A stretch of DNA of 64,000 nt. Origin: Hermetia illucens. Taxonomy: Eukaryota; Arthropoda; Insecta; Diptera; Stratiomyidae. This document shows positions 11,301 through 22,185 of the stretch, piece after piece. The notes under the pieces were generated by a model that searched no databases, had not been told where the DNA came from, and was given only the letters and a program-made list of their open reading frames with translations. The DNA lies in contig NC_051849.1 in NCBI RefSeq assembly GCF_905115235.1, forward strand, positions 194,001,786 through 194,065,785, in the 5' to 3' direction. Each line of letters opens with the position of its first letter. Position 1 is the first letter of the stretch. Position numbers and translations under genes: made by a program.

Positions 11301-14300
11301 AATAATGTCCAAGAGAAATTGGTTGGGTAAATTAGGATAAAATTAATGTTACGACGCAAACAAGAAAAAAAGGTCCCAATAGATAGAACCAACCAATCAA
11401 CAACATCGAACCGCACTGCTCCAACGGGAAGAATAAGAATAGGAGAATACAACTTTGAGACCGTTGATAATTTCTCCCATCTAGGGTTGAAAATCACAAC
11501 CGATAACAGTTACGATGATGAAATCCGCGCACGGTTGTTGTCAGCCAACCGAGCCTATTTCAGCTTACAAAGACTGTTCCGCTCGAAACGTCTCAGCATA
11601 GGGTCAAAGCTCTTACTGTACAAGACTATGATCTTGCCAGTCCTCATGTATTCCTCGGAAACTTGGGTTCTTAGCAAGAAAAATTGCGAACTTTTGGCCG
11701 CGTTCGAGAGAAGAATCCTCCGAAGAATTTTTGGCCCCCTACATGAGGATGGACGATTCCGTAGCCTACACAATGACGAAATCTATGAGCGATACCATGA
11801 CCGTCCGGTTGTGGATAAAATCCGGCTCAATAGGTTACGGTGGGCGGGTCACTTAATCCGTATGGATGAAGATGATCCCACCCGGAAAGTCTATAAGGGC
11901 AATATCTATGGTAGGAAAAGAAGACGAGGCAGACCCTGCCTAAGATGGAGCGACGTCGTGGGCCAGGATGCCAGACAGCTTTTAGGGATATCGAATTGGT
12001 GGACCTCGGCGCAAAACCGGGATGTCTGGAGTTCCTTATTAAGGCAAGCCTAGACCGGATATCGGTTGTTGCGCCGTTGATGATGATGATGATGACTAGA
12101 CAGAACATCGCGACGGTAGACCATAACATCGGAATAGTAAAGGTATTCTTTTATTTAGAGTCTGGGGAGACAAACAGTAGATAGGATGGATGGATATGTA
12201 CCTTGCATAGGATCGGAAGCCCTATACTGCAGCCTGTTGGGTTATTTTGTGTTCTAGTAAAATTTGCTTGAGTGGATAATCTCATCCTACTCAATAGACT
12301 CAGAAGATATTCAATTAGATATACTAACTGGAAAGAAGACAATAATTGTTAGGAGCTTTGTTATTCCCCAGGTAGTGTACTTCCACTAATCAAGCGTGGG
12401 AAAATGTAATACCATACCAATGTTCACTGCAAAGCCTGCATGTTGAGTTGTCAGTAGTCCTAACCCTTTAACCAACACCAACAGCCAAACCCTATCTCCA
12501 CCTCCACGTGGTGACCGCAGAGAGATCTGTCTTAACGTCTCGGAGCTTCGGACTGGACGGATAACACAACGACAAACCCGGCAACGACAAAGAAATAAGG
12601 ATATGCGCATTTTCTCATGGAACGTGCATTCCCTGTACAGAGATCGAGCTGCCAAGCAGCTAGCCGATGCCTTGTCCCAATATAGGGCTTATGTAACAGC
12701 GTTACAGGAGATGCATTGGATAGGGACCGGCCATCCAGTAAGCCATGTGCTCGGAGTAGGTTTGTTAGTCAGCCAGAAAATGCAACCTGCTGTTATCAGC
12801 TTTGAAAGCATAAACGAACGGCTATGCACTCTGCGCTTGCGAGGCAAATTTAGAAGTGTAAGCCTCATTTATGTTCACCCCCCTACAGAGGAGACTGCAA
12901 GTCGGAGAAGGATATCTTCTACGAGGCAGTAGAACGAACCCTCGAAGCCTGTCCCAGATATGATATCAAAATCATACTTGGGGATTTTAACAGCCAAGTA
13001 GAGACGGAGCCCGTATTCAAGCGATACGTTGGCTCCCATAGCTTACATCAAAATACAAATGGTAATGGACTGCGGATTATTCAATTATCAGTGTCACACG
13101 AAATGGTTGTTGGAAGCACCTGGTTTGCGCGGAAAGCGGTCCACAAACAAACGTAGGCCTCTCCAGACTGGACCACTTTCAACCGAATTGGCCACGTGTT
13201 GAATGAACGGCTGAATGAACAAAGATTGGTTTTCTTCCTCTAATGTAAACTATCTGGGTGTAATCCTGGATCCAATGCTAAATTGGAGATTGAACATAGA
13301 ACTGAGGGTTAAGAAGGTCTGTATAGCCTTCTATGCTTGCAAGAGAACCTTTGCAAAGAAATGGGGTCTCCGGCCGAGGATGGTTTTCTGGATGTACACC
13401 TCTGTAGTGCGTTCGATCCTAACATACAGCTCTATTGTATGGTGGCAGGATTTGAGCAAAAAATACAATAGGATGAAGCTTAATAGGATTCAAAGAACCG
13501 CATGTGCAGGTGCTACTGGGGCTCTGCAGTCCCGCCGAGCAGATTCCCTCAATGTACTCCTGCATCTCCTACCCCTAGACCTTCACATTAAATATGTTGA
13601 AGCGTGCAATGCCATCAGACTACGTGAGTCCGGATGCTGCGCAGCGAAGTCCTACGGCCACAGCAACATCCTAGATGTAGTACCTCTGGAAATCTGGGCA
13701 TTCCCCACGGCCTTTGTCACACGCAAACTGAACTTGAAAAGAAACTTTGCTGTGGACTTTCCAACCAGGGCAATGTGGAAGACCGCCGGCATGTGTAAAG
13801 ATGGCCTGTGGAATCGGCCCGGGGGTTTTCTCGAATACATACAGTGCATCCAAGTCGTATGGTCTCCCAGGTTTCGCCAGTGCATTCCAGGCGGAAGTAC
13901 TGGCGATATTGGAAGTCTATCGATGGCTGGAACCAGTTTCGGAGTGGCCATCAAGGCCTTGTACTCACCGACGACATCTTCCAGGATGGTGGGGCAGTGC
14001 AGAAACGCGTTGAACCGTCAGAGCGACACGTTGAATGTCACCCTCCTCTGGGTTTCCGAGTATAGTAACATAGAGGGGAATGAGCGGGCTGACGGATTGG
14101 CCACACGAGGCTCTGCTCTTGGCAACCTTTTGGTGAAAACAGTCGGTGTTTCGCTGGCGGCTGTCGGGGGCCGAGTCTACTCGCAGCCGCGGACTTTAGA
14201 TGGCGAAGGACCATGCCGCCAGAATCGGCATACCCTACAATTCGCCAAACCATCATGAACTTTTACCCCCCCCCCCCCCCAGCTCTAGCTAAAATCAGGC

Positions 14301-15510
14301 TACGGACACTAGGTAAACCATTCTTTGGGGACAAAGTTAATGTTATCTCTTGTATGTAATCGCAGCATTAAACGAAAATGGGCCACCAAAAGGCACACTA
14401 TGAATAACTGCCCCGAGAAGTCAATAAATTTAATGTCTTGAAAAGGTTACTGAAATCTTTTCATCATTGACTAGGAGAGCTGCATCAAAATCACTCCCGG
14501 CTCCTTTTGATAATCGGCCATTTCTTTCATGCGGCCTCAAGCGATGCTAAAATGTATGAGTGCAATTCTGCAATTCTCGATGTGAATTTGCGGAGTCCAA
14601 CTCAGGAATTTTCTAACCAAATTTATTACCGATCATCTCACAACAGACCCCTTATCTAAAAAGGACAGGTAGGACAACTTACAACCCATGTTGTGTTGAT
14701 GATCTCTTTGGCGATGTTCATGATTTTATAAGCACTCTTTGATAAGGTGAGGTCGCCATTCGTGCTTCTGGAAAATGAATTCCGAAAAAGCGTAAGGCTA
14801 GCGAGCAATGCGTAATGTGCTGTTTAACATGGAAAACTTTTCGCTATCTTATTTTTAGCTCTATTGCGAAAAACACGGTAAGAGAGGTAGTAGTAAATCT
14901 GAAATTATTGGCCTGGCTTGCCTATGGAAAAGGTGCGATTTAAAGATATTGATGTGAGGTAGCAAATGTTCAATTTTATCTACTTGCGATGGAGTCTATA
15001 CATTCTGGATTCCTCGCTGAGCTGATACAAATTCATATAATTGCTTTTTGACTTTGTGACAATATTCTGGGAACTCTACAAGAGACAAAATCACTACATT
15101 CCATATTCAGTTTGTTTAAAGTCGGGAATTATTTGATCTTTTTGAGCATTAGACTGTGTTGATATGAATCGGAAGTAATGCTACGCACTGCATTCTAACG
15201 AACTAAATAAATTACAGAATATCATATTATTACTTACCACCTTATTCGCCAAACTGACTGGAGGTGTTCCATACAAGAACCCAGCATGATACTCATCACT
15301 ATACATGTACCGCATCCATGACGGCAAATCAGGATATCCTTCAATCGATGGTCGATATCGGAATTGTTGTGTAACTCCTTGGTAGGTCCAGTTGAACATC
15401 TGCGGATCTATTTTGGCTGTGAAAAGTTCCATAATAGGAACTTGATCGAAAACTAGTCCATCGCTTCCACAAATTGCGACCAAAAATAGTATCACGCCCA
15501 AACAAAACAT
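8377..15510 (-). CDS. Scgalpha: Alpha/epsilon-sarcoglycan
   Basis: Type I membrane glycoprotein of the dystrophin-associated complex, linking muscle-cell cortex and matrix. Four exons, high to low: 15510-15238, 9732-8987, 8732-8604 and 8491-8377, with all donors GT and acceptors AG and phases 0, 2, 2; total 420 aa. A signal peptide (MFCLGVILFLVAICGSDG) leads into the extracellular cadherin-like domain, with an N-glycosylation site NWT at 40-42, the block FLYGTPP at 78-84 (family: VLYGSP) and VRIEIVALNKQSYETRR after the first splice (family: IEITAYNRRTFET). GGRVPL and LDWCAF are further family landmarks. One membrane helix covers about 311-334. The cytoplasmic tail carries QMVQCS and ends with RPRPPPYKPP, including PPPY at 405-408, a WW-domain ligand form. 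Intron 1 is 5.5 kb, filled with LINE debris. Ortholog symbol is inferred. Confidence 0.92.
9733..10559. other. Sarcoglycan intron 1, proximal part
   Basis: AT-rich intron sequence adjoining the acceptor of exon 2. A short frame at 10131-10343 has no recognisable relatives. Nothing else is seen. Confidence 0.5.
10560..11070 (+). mobile_element. Jockey-like LINE reverse-transcriptase fragment
   Basis: Across shifting frames the translation shows a Jockey/F-element type palm. PPHQFGFR is followed by LNSIENAMEKKQIRSAIFLD and IAQAFNKVCHHGLLYKLH. The thumb block LEKTHPKKEARVKC matches the family pattern LSWKRHI..K...LN.R, and a trailing block RPILMYGIHIWG is present. The catalytic YADD box lies in a deleted part. 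The fragment sits antisense in intron 1 of the sarcoglycan gene and is dead. Confidence 0.75.
11111..11150. repeat. Perfect 16 bp inverted repeat with 8-base loop
   Basis: GAAAATTGACTGATAT at 11111-11126 is exactly mirrored as its reverse complement at 11135-11150, around the loop TATTAGAG. It lies in the sarcoglycan intron between two LINE fragments. It could form a stable hairpin in RNA or be the relic of a small palindromic element. Confidence 0.85.
11346..12095 (+). mobile_element. RTE-like LINE (family 1), 3' end
   Basis: A 235-codon open frame (11346-12053) encodes the thumb and C-terminal part of a compact LINE polymerase. The parts are GRIRIGEYNFETVDNFSHLG, then LLLYKTMILPVLMYSSETW, the basic RRILRRIFGPLHED, and the C-terminal block RLRWAGHLIRMDEDDP with WWTSAQNRDVWSSL. 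This C-terminus is typical of RTE-like endonuclease-reverse transcriptase proteins of insects, without RNase H. The 3' end reads TTGTTGCGCCG followed by a (TGA)n tail near 12072-12095. The copy is 5'-truncated, as is usual for LINE insertion. It lies antisense in the sarcoglycan intron. Confidence 0.88.
12380..13205 (+). mobile_element. RTE-like LINE (family 1), 5' endonuclease part
   Basis: Starts with a G/C-rich leader containing CACCTCCACGTGGTGACCGC, also found at about 43165-43190 in the longer copy. The APE-type endonuclease follows: MRIFSWNVHSLYRDRAAKQL (from 12603), LQEMHWIGTG, and GDFNSQV-like residues at about 12980. The frame breaks at about 12930. At about 13205 the element changes abruptly to an unrelated LOA-like reverse transcriptase, so the RT half of this copy is gone. 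Confidence 0.85.
13205..14400 (+). mobile_element. LOA-like LINE, 3' half with RNase H
   Basis: A 347-codon frame (13215-14258) holds the RT thumb (NVNYLGVILDPMLNWRLNIE, KKWGLRPRMVFWMYTSVVRS) followed by ribonuclease H remains in two frames. ERADGLATRGSAL marks the end of RNase H. A poly-C run of 13-14 bases at about 14267-14280 follows. The thumb matches the minus-strand LOA copy at 4290-7865, so it is the same or a sister family. Frameshifts around 13830 and 14260 make it inactive. It sits antisense in the sarcoglycan intron. Confidence 0.82.
14401..15237. other. Sarcoglycan intron 1, distal part
   Basis: AT-rich intron sequence up to the GTAAGT donor of exon 1 (complement of 15232-15237). 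No repeat or gene is recognised. Confidence 0.5.
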
Positions 15511-16639
15511 CTCCTCCGTCTGGTGGAGATACAGCGGCTGGAAGTCGAATTATATTGAAATTGAAAGAAGGGATCATTATAACTTCCTAGATATGAAGTA
15601 CAAAATCATTACTTCAGAAAGGATATGCTTACCTAGAAAACTGACTACAAACTCACAAAATCGATTTGACTCCCGCGAAACATTGACGGGATAACGATGG
15701 ACGTGAAAATCTTGTTTTCTAGTGATTTGTTTTGATATTTAGTGGGTGCATGCGCAGAAGGGATGCTAGCGATGAAGTGAAAGTTTAGTGTGGAAAGCTC
15801 TTTTTTTATCATGAGAAAAATATTTTGGCGCTTGTATTAACTGAAAATAATCTTCATTAGATGATGGAATGATAAGAGTGTGTTTAATTCACTTCCCTTA
15901 GGAACATTTTTTATCTTGGTTTTTGAGAGTTAGATAGGGGAAATATTCCTGCGAAAAGAAAACAACCAAAGCAGATACTATTGAAGAATACTGGGAGTCT
16001 TATCTGAAAGGAGATGTCTCCAAATTCATTGAAAATTGAAAATCTGGATTGAAATGCTCTCGGTAAAACAAAAGAAATATTGAAATCTGTCCTTTATTAC
16101 CACATGTGGTCTGTGATTACTTTCTAAACTTTCATGTATAAAAAACCATAATTAAAAGGGCAAGATCATTAGCCTAGCTATCCCAGAATAGGCTGCAAAA
16201 ATTTTGAAGGTAAATTCATGGTCCTTTAGATTTTATAGGGGTACGAAATCTGATAGCGTTATATAAATAGTGTATTTATAAATTCTCGGCGTGAGTCCCT
16301 TGTACGTCGACGGAAAATTAACATCTGTCATAAAAAGAAAATAACATATTAAATACTCTTTTATTACACTTTGAAGATAACAATTTCACTTTCAAAAAAA
16401 AAAAATATGGTTTGTCCCATCTCAGTGCAAAATGCGGGGATCTAAAATCTTGGCGAAACAATCCATCTGTAAGCATCATCGTGTGTTCGATTACATTCAC
16501 CTCATTTTTGGCAAAAAAAATGATCCTGCACACATTAGAACATAGATGGCTATTTTGGCCGTTTTTCAATTGAAAAAAGAGTTGCTGAATTGCCAAAAGT
16601 TAATTTTTGTTCTAAATGTTGGTCAATGCAATAGCTATA
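15511..16639. other. Sarcoglycan upstream region and intergenic spacer
   Basis: Contains by position the 5' UTR and promoter of the sarcoglycan gene (minus strand). The sequence is AT-rich, with poly-A and poly-T tracts near 15800 and 16397. No coding or repeat structure is recognised. Confidence 0.4.
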
Positions 16640-19235
16640 TCTTTCTTTTTCTTCAGCCTTTGTCGTGATCGGTTTCGCCATTTGACGGTGTCCATAACAA
16701 GAAGCAGACTATCATAAGAAGCGTTTAAGAGGTCCGGCCCTAGGATGGATCCCTGTACTACTCCCGACGTGATTTCTATCCTCCTTTGGCCTCTAGCGTC
16801 TCATAGAGCAGGGAGCGGTCCTTCAGATAATCCCTCAATATCCACAAGAGATACCTTGGCATGTGAATGAGTTGAGTTTTCTAATGTGCCTAGCATATTT
16901 GTCTATCTTACGGATTTTAGGCATTTCTGACATCAAGCGTTATGAGGACCACTATCCGTCGAGATGAACCGCATCCACGACCTCCATAGTAGCATCCTTT
17001 GTGGATCTCCCTGTTCTGAACCCGAACTGTCTTGGGGATAAGTCCCCGGCAGCGCGGATCGCTTCAGCAAGTCTACTCCTCATGAGGTTCTCGAGCATTT
17101 TCCTGGCCCTGTCAAGCATACACAGCGGTCGGTATGCAGACGGGAGCTCTGGATCTCCTTTGCCCTTGCTGATCAGCGCGAGTCTGGCTACTTTCCAGCG
17201 ACAAGGAAAAATGCTGTCATTCAAGCAAACGTTGAACGTCTCAAGCAGCATTCTGGCCGTTGGCGAAATACAAGTTTGTAAACTTCCACCGGGATGCCAT
17301 CAGGACGTAGCGCCTTCTTATTTTTCATAGTGAGAATCGCTTCTTCGAGCTCTCTCATTGCGAAAAGAGGACAATCCTCGAAGCTTTCCGCGCTATTGAC
17401 ATCAACCCGTACAATATGCCTGGGGAACAATGCCCGCACAACGCGGTCTATCTGGTCGGTATTTAGTATTCAGGGCCTCCGCAGAGCACCAATTTTTCGG
17501 ATGACAAGTTTATAGCCAAGTTCCATTCACCTCGTTGACAAGGCTCTTCCAGCGGCGAGCGTTGTTTTTATTTATAATAATAATAATAATCGTTGGCGCA
17601 ACAATCCATGTTGGATCAGGGCCTTGAAGTGTGTTAGAGCACTTCATTCAAGACCGTAACGGTACACTAGGAGGCAATGTGGTCACCATTGCGCTCGCCC
17701 GAGATTATTACCCTGATTTGACTCAGGTACTCATTCACAGCTGAGTCGACTGGTATCCGACGTCAAATCACGATACAAATTCCACTGCCACCAGTGAGAT
17801 TTGAACCGCGACCTTCCGCACGATAGCTTTGCGCTCTAACCACTCAGCTATCCGGACTTTATTTTTATTTATTTGTTTTTATTTATAGCGCTGCGAAATC
17901 TGCTTTTTGCTGATCTATACTGTGCATTTATGACGTATGCCTCCTCGTTGGGGTGCAAACGTTGTGCCAACGGCGGAGCTTATGACGTCCTCTTCGTGGG
18001 TCGGCAATTTCTGCCGTCCACCAGTACATAGAAGACTTGTCGCGACTGGGGCCCCTCCGGGGCATGGAAGCCTCACACGCCGTCGTTACCAGGTTCATCA
18101 CTGAAGTTACGACGGTGTCAGCTGCGACACTACCACCCCCCGGAACGTCCTCCAGCGCGACCCTGCCTACTCTCAGAGCTTCGACGAACTTCCCGATGTT
18201 CACCCTCGCGACATTCCGCAAGCAGAGGAAGCGTCGCGTTGGTGCTCGCCGGCAAGTAGCGTCAACCACTTCGAACGCGATGTACTGGTGATCACTTGCC
18301 GAGAAGTCTTCTAGGACTCGCCATCCGTCCACCGATGATACCAGCGATTCCGACACAAAAGCGATGTCAGGAATGCTTCCTTCATAGCCTGGGCGCCGAA
18401 AGGTTGGCGTGGATCCGGTGTTTAAAACTATGAGCCCGGTTTTCGCCACCATTTCCAGAATTCGTTTTCCTCTGGAGTCTGATTTAGACATGTCCCATTC
18501 AAGGGCCCTGGCATTAAAATCACCGCCTAACAGGATTCGTCCTCCGTGGTCGAAACGGCGTCTTCCAGAGCATCAAGCCGGCACCGAAAGTCCGGCATCG
18601 TCCCGTTCGGCGTCAGGTAAACGCTAATAAACGTAATCTCTAAACACCGGATCCAGACAAACCGGTTCCCTCGGCCTTCGGCAAGAACACGGACTCGAAC
18701 GTCGCCCCGAACACGAATGGCAGCGGTACCTGATAAGTCGAGATGCCATGAAGCCGGGTCCTTGCTCTTGTCCCTTGCAAGCTGCTGACGTGTGTCCATA
18801 GTCCAGACACCTGTAGCACTTGGTGGTGAATATCCGCATTCGCACCCTGCATACTACCAATCCCATTTTGATTCTCCCGCTGCTTTGGAGTTTCCTCGCA
18901 TATTGCTCGGGGACTTCCGCTACGGCTACATACCCGGGCATTGGTTACCTCTGGCCATTCACGCTTTATCGCCTCCTCCACTTCAACCTTTTCTGTGAGG
19001 CAGTCAAGATCCCGGATTTCTAGAGAGCACATGGGTCTCTGGCGGCGTAGTCAGTTGTTTCCTTTTTTCCTTCTTCGCCTTCTTTTTTAGGCCCTGGAAA
19101 TAACTTCGAAAAGTCTCCTTCAGGGACGTCGTCCTCTTTTCGCTTTCTCCCAGTTTCTGCTCTCCAATCGTCTTCCCCTGCTCTCCACGTTCGCCTATAG
19201 AAGGAGATACGGTCCAATAGTTCCCGCAGTTCCAT
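16640..19235 (-). mobile_element. R1-like LINE, truncated and interrupted by a SINE
   Basis: Minus-strand order is that of an R1-clade element. ORF1 end (19032-18624) carries CCHC zinc knuckles (CYRCLDYGHTSAAC and a following C-S). APE endonuclease (18800-17928) shows GTMPDFRCRLDALEDA, a GDFNARALEWDMS region near 18500 and SDHQYIAFEV. A linker follows and then the reverse transcriptase (17439-16640) with MKNKKALRPDGIPVEVYKL, LISKGKGDPELPSAYRPLCM, FGFRTGRSTKDA and a VVQGSILGPDL block. The YADD core is lost at the 3' end. A SINE interrupts it at 17576-17856. There are several frameshifts. At about 19235 it abuts an RTE-like endonuclease relic. Confidence 0.87.
17576..17856 (-). mobile_element. 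tRNA-derived SINE, full-length copy
   Basis: On the minus strand it starts TCCGGATAGCTGAGTGG, giving an RNA polymerase III A box (TAGCTGAGTGG), with a B box (GGTTCAAATCT) about 35 bases later, both as in a tRNA gene. A unique body of about 200 bases follows and ends ATTGTTGCGCCAACG plus an (ATT)n tail. It is flanked by a direct repeat TTTTTATTTAT (17565-17575 and 17862-17872), the target-site duplication, inside the R1-like LINE. It is the best preserved of three copies in the window. Confidence 0.88.
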
Positions 19236-19665
19236 CCAATTCAAATCACCCATCACGATCGCAATATCATCTTTAAGAAGTGTCTCCTGAACTACGTGTA
19301 ATTGTCCGAAGGAAGCATCCTTCTTCACTATATCGGAAGTCTCCGTTGGTGAATAGCATTGTACAATTGTCGTACTCTCTAACCAGTTGCAGTTAGAAGT
19401 CTGTTAACAACCGACTCTCAAGTCAAGAGAGAGAAACAACCCGACACCGGATTCGCGTGTGCTACCACTTGGCCCCACAGATTACGAAAGTAAATTTCCA
19501 TAAGTCTGTCAAGAGGAAATGGATTTTTCTCTAGATTCCCACAATCTTAGTTGGCTTTTGCCCAGAATGTCCAACTTATATCGCTGGAATTTCCGCTTAA
19601 GTTGAGGAAAGCTAGTATTCTGAAAACGCTTGCTGCCATTGACGAAGCACATTCCAGAAACCAAG
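19235..19665 (-). mobile_element. RTE-like LINE (family 2) endonuclease fragment
   Basis: The minus strand gives LLKDDIAIVMGDLN, the metal-binding part of an APE-type endonuclease (MGDLN), and further 5' the blocks around AAGTTGGACATTCTGGGC shared with the copies at 190-660 and 51690-52760. The frame is broken. It joins the R1-like ORF1 directly at about 19235, which creates an open frame (19020-19328) that is a chance fusion of two elements, not a gene. Confidence 0.72.
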
Positions 19666-20001
19666 AATTTTTTTATTTAATACTTTAAAAGTCTTTACAA
19701 TGAGAAAGCCCTTCGACTTCTTTGGGACCAACGTGGCATTCGGTGTAAAAATTCATTCAAATTTTGCTTGATATCATTTGACCAGCTTGTAGACGCTGTT
19801 ATTGTTGTTGTTCAGTGTCTTGGAATTCACCTGGGAGTAAACCTTTCGATAGCCAAGTTCGTTAGTAGTGACTGATCCCATAGCTGATTCGAACGGCGGC
19901 GGCGAAACTTAATATTTTCGGCAGTTGTACTTATCCTCGGACGGCATTTTCTACTACTCCTCATTCATGAACTCCTTCGTTCACTTAATGCTTCTTTTGT
20001 A
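19666..20001. other. Unassigned spacer
   Basis: No gene or repeat recognised; it includes a short (TTG)n-like run near 19801. Confidence 0.4.
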
Positions 20002-20254
20002 TCCGGATAGCTGCGTGGTTAGAGCACAAGGCTGTCTTAGGAAAGGTCGCACTGAGATTTGTATCGTGATTTGACGTCGGATAACAGCCGACTCAGCTGT
20101 GGAGTCAAATCAGGGTAATAATATCGGGCGAGCGCAATAATGACCGCATTGCTTCCTACAGTATACTGTAGGGTACCGTTACAGTCTTGAATTAAGTGCT
20201 CTAACACACTTCAAGGCCATGATCCAATATGGATTGTTGCGCCAACGATTATTG
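20002..20254 (+). mobile_element. tRNA-derived SINE, decayed copy
   Basis: Starts TCCGGATAGCTGCGTGGTTA like the copy at 17576-17856, keeps the A box, has lost much of the B-box part, and runs through the same body (GACGTCGG, CAAATCAGGGTAATAAT, CAAGGCC) to ATTGTTGCGCCAACGATTATT. The tail is very short. No clear target-site duplication is seen. Confidence 0.85.
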
Positions 20255-20675
20255 GCCGCTACTTGAGGTTGCTATAGAATTGATGGTTTTACACCCTTTA
20301 TGAACGAGCTTGGCAAATTGCCCTTAAACAAGAAATTACTCACCCGAAAGGAGTTTACTCGGTGATACCAACCGTTTATTTTCTTCTCGTGAAGCCCGAC
20401 TAGTACCTCTTATAAGCACGTCCCTCTTCGTGGTGCTCATTGAGCTTTTACGCCGAAATTTAAAATTTCCTTCGCATTATATAACTTTAGTAAAACATCA
20501 AATCTTGTACAGCAAATTTTTGTATATTTCTCACTATTTCTATCTTTAATACATAGAAAATAATATTTCCCTTAAGTATATAAATTAGCTGTGCTGAACG
20601 ATCAAAATGAGGTTTGACTTAAAACGGAAGAAGTTCAAACTTCTGACAATTTTGGGCTCAACCAACATACGTAGA
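20255..20675. other. ALG5 downstream spacer
   Basis: AT-rich sequence holding, by position, the 3' UTR of ALG5 on the minus strand. TTTATT strings at about 20378 and 20560 could be minus-strand polyadenylation signals. Nothing else recognised. Confidence 0.35.
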
Positions 20676-22185
20676 TTACGATTCTTTTGTTTTATCTCGT
20701 ATCCTCCAAGCGCCTGTTGTGTGTCGAAACCAGATCAAAAACAAATCCATTCCCATTTGTATCCACGACCAGAACGGTGTTATTTTAGAGCCTTCAATTT
20801 CGGTCCAATTTACAGCAACTTCTTCGATTGGAATGTTCAGACGTTGGGCAATGTAGAGGAGTTCCACGTCGAAAGCCCTGGAAACAAAGGAGGTAGTGGA
20901 AATGTTAAACTCTGTTCTTGGAGTTGACTGAGATGTGGGTAGCTTACCATCTTTCAACATGAAGACTAGTAAAAAGTAATTTAGCAGACGCGCGGGTGAA
21001 CAGCTTGAATCCGCACTGTGTGTCACGGATTTTCTTCACTGCAAACAGCCAAACGAGGAAATGGAATCCGTGCATTAATAATGTCCTGCAATCATGACTA
21101 AATTTGTAGCTTTAATGTTAAATCTAGATTTTTTGAGGAAATTACCTGAATGCACTGCGTGTGGCAATAGCCTCTTGTTCAAGATGCGCTCGGGACCCAA
21201 TGACGAGGGCATTTTCTTTCCAATCTGCGTGGAAAAACATAAAACTTATTATAATGGATTGAAATCTGAAACTGAATCGTGTTAGGTAAATATACGGCAT
21301 TTGGAACGTAGAAGCATATTAAATACTCTGTTTCTCTGCCGGACTCTATGTGGTTCTGCCTGAGCGTCTACATTTATGGGTTGAGTTTTCCTTACCTCCT
21401 TTATGGCTCTTCAGGTTAATGTCCTAGGGGTGGATTAGACGATCCGCTTGCCATATATGCACCAGCGTCTGTTATTTACTTTCTTCACTCACCTGAACAC
21501 AATTTTTTCATGACACTGTCCAGTTTATCGAAATCAGCAAACAACGTAGCACCATCGGCATCTGCGAAAAGCAAATACTTTCCACGGGCGCTCAACATGC
21601 CTAAACGGACAGCCCCACCCTTGCCACGATTTTCCAGTAACTCCAGAGCTCGAACTTTATTGGCGCCATATTTCTGGCTGTACTTCAAAGCCGTAGATAC
21701 AGTCCCATCGCTGCTACCATCACTCACAACTATCACTTCATATCGGAACTGTGACGATTGGGACTTCGCCTCAAGGAACGCCAGGCACTCGTCAAGCATC
21801 TTTGGCACTATTTGCAATGGGATTTCAAAGAGATTACAACATAAATTCGTTATGTACACAACATACATCGACTCTCTTCATTGTAGGCTGGCACAATCAC
21901 GCTAAGGTTCAGGGAGGGCTCGTCATCAATTGATGGGAATTCAATGTTTTCAACGATCTCCGGATCGAGGAAGTACCTTTCCTCTTTGTGTCGTCTGATA
22001 ATGGGATAGGGGCTGGTGATGGCCTTCTGGATGATGAATAGCTGCAAAACCCATTGTTTTGGAATTTCAATTGCCGGTTCAAGATAAGATTGGAATGCTT
22101 CGTCAAAACTTACCGCGATTGCTAAAGACGCGAACAACGCAGATCCCACGAAAAGGATGAACTGGAGCCAGGCGGAAATATCCAT
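20676..22185 (-). CDS. wol: ALG5, dolichyl-phosphate beta-glucosyltransferase
   Basis: ER membrane enzyme that transfers glucose from UDP-glucose to dolichyl phosphate, making the donor used to glucosylate the lipid-linked oligosaccharide for N-glycosylation. Five exons, high to low: 22185-21867, 21807-21493, 21224-21146, 21085-20948 and 20877-20676, all with GT-AG introns and consistent phases 1, 1, 2, 2; 350 aa. An N-terminal membrane helix is at about residues 6-28. The family 2 glycosyltransferase domain starts at about 92 with LNLSVIVPAYNEESRLPKML; then EVIVVSDGSSDGT, NRGKGGA at 166-172 and the metal-binding DADGAT at 189-194. Later exons give VIGSRAHLEQEAIA, KIRDTQCGFKLFTR and FDVELLYIAQ with AVNWTEIEGSK, all family hallmarks. 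The C-terminus KTKES is a KxKxx type ER-retrieval signal. Drosophila ortholog: wollknaeuel. Apparently intact. Confidence 0.95.

Noticed and set aside
14267-14280. Poly-C run as a LINE tail
   Set aside because: Coding text of the RNase H region ends nearby but 3' UTR-like sequence follows, and other copies of the family end differently; the length may also be an assembly artefact.
17800-17856. tRNA gene on the minus strand
   Set aside because: A and B boxes are present, but the sequence after the B box does not close an acceptor stem and the unit recurs with a long body and (ATT)n tail. It is a SINE head.
19020-19328. 102-codon open frame as a possible new gene
   Set aside because: One half is R1-like ORF1 and the other is an RTE-like endonuclease relic; the frame is a chance fusion at the joint of two transposons.
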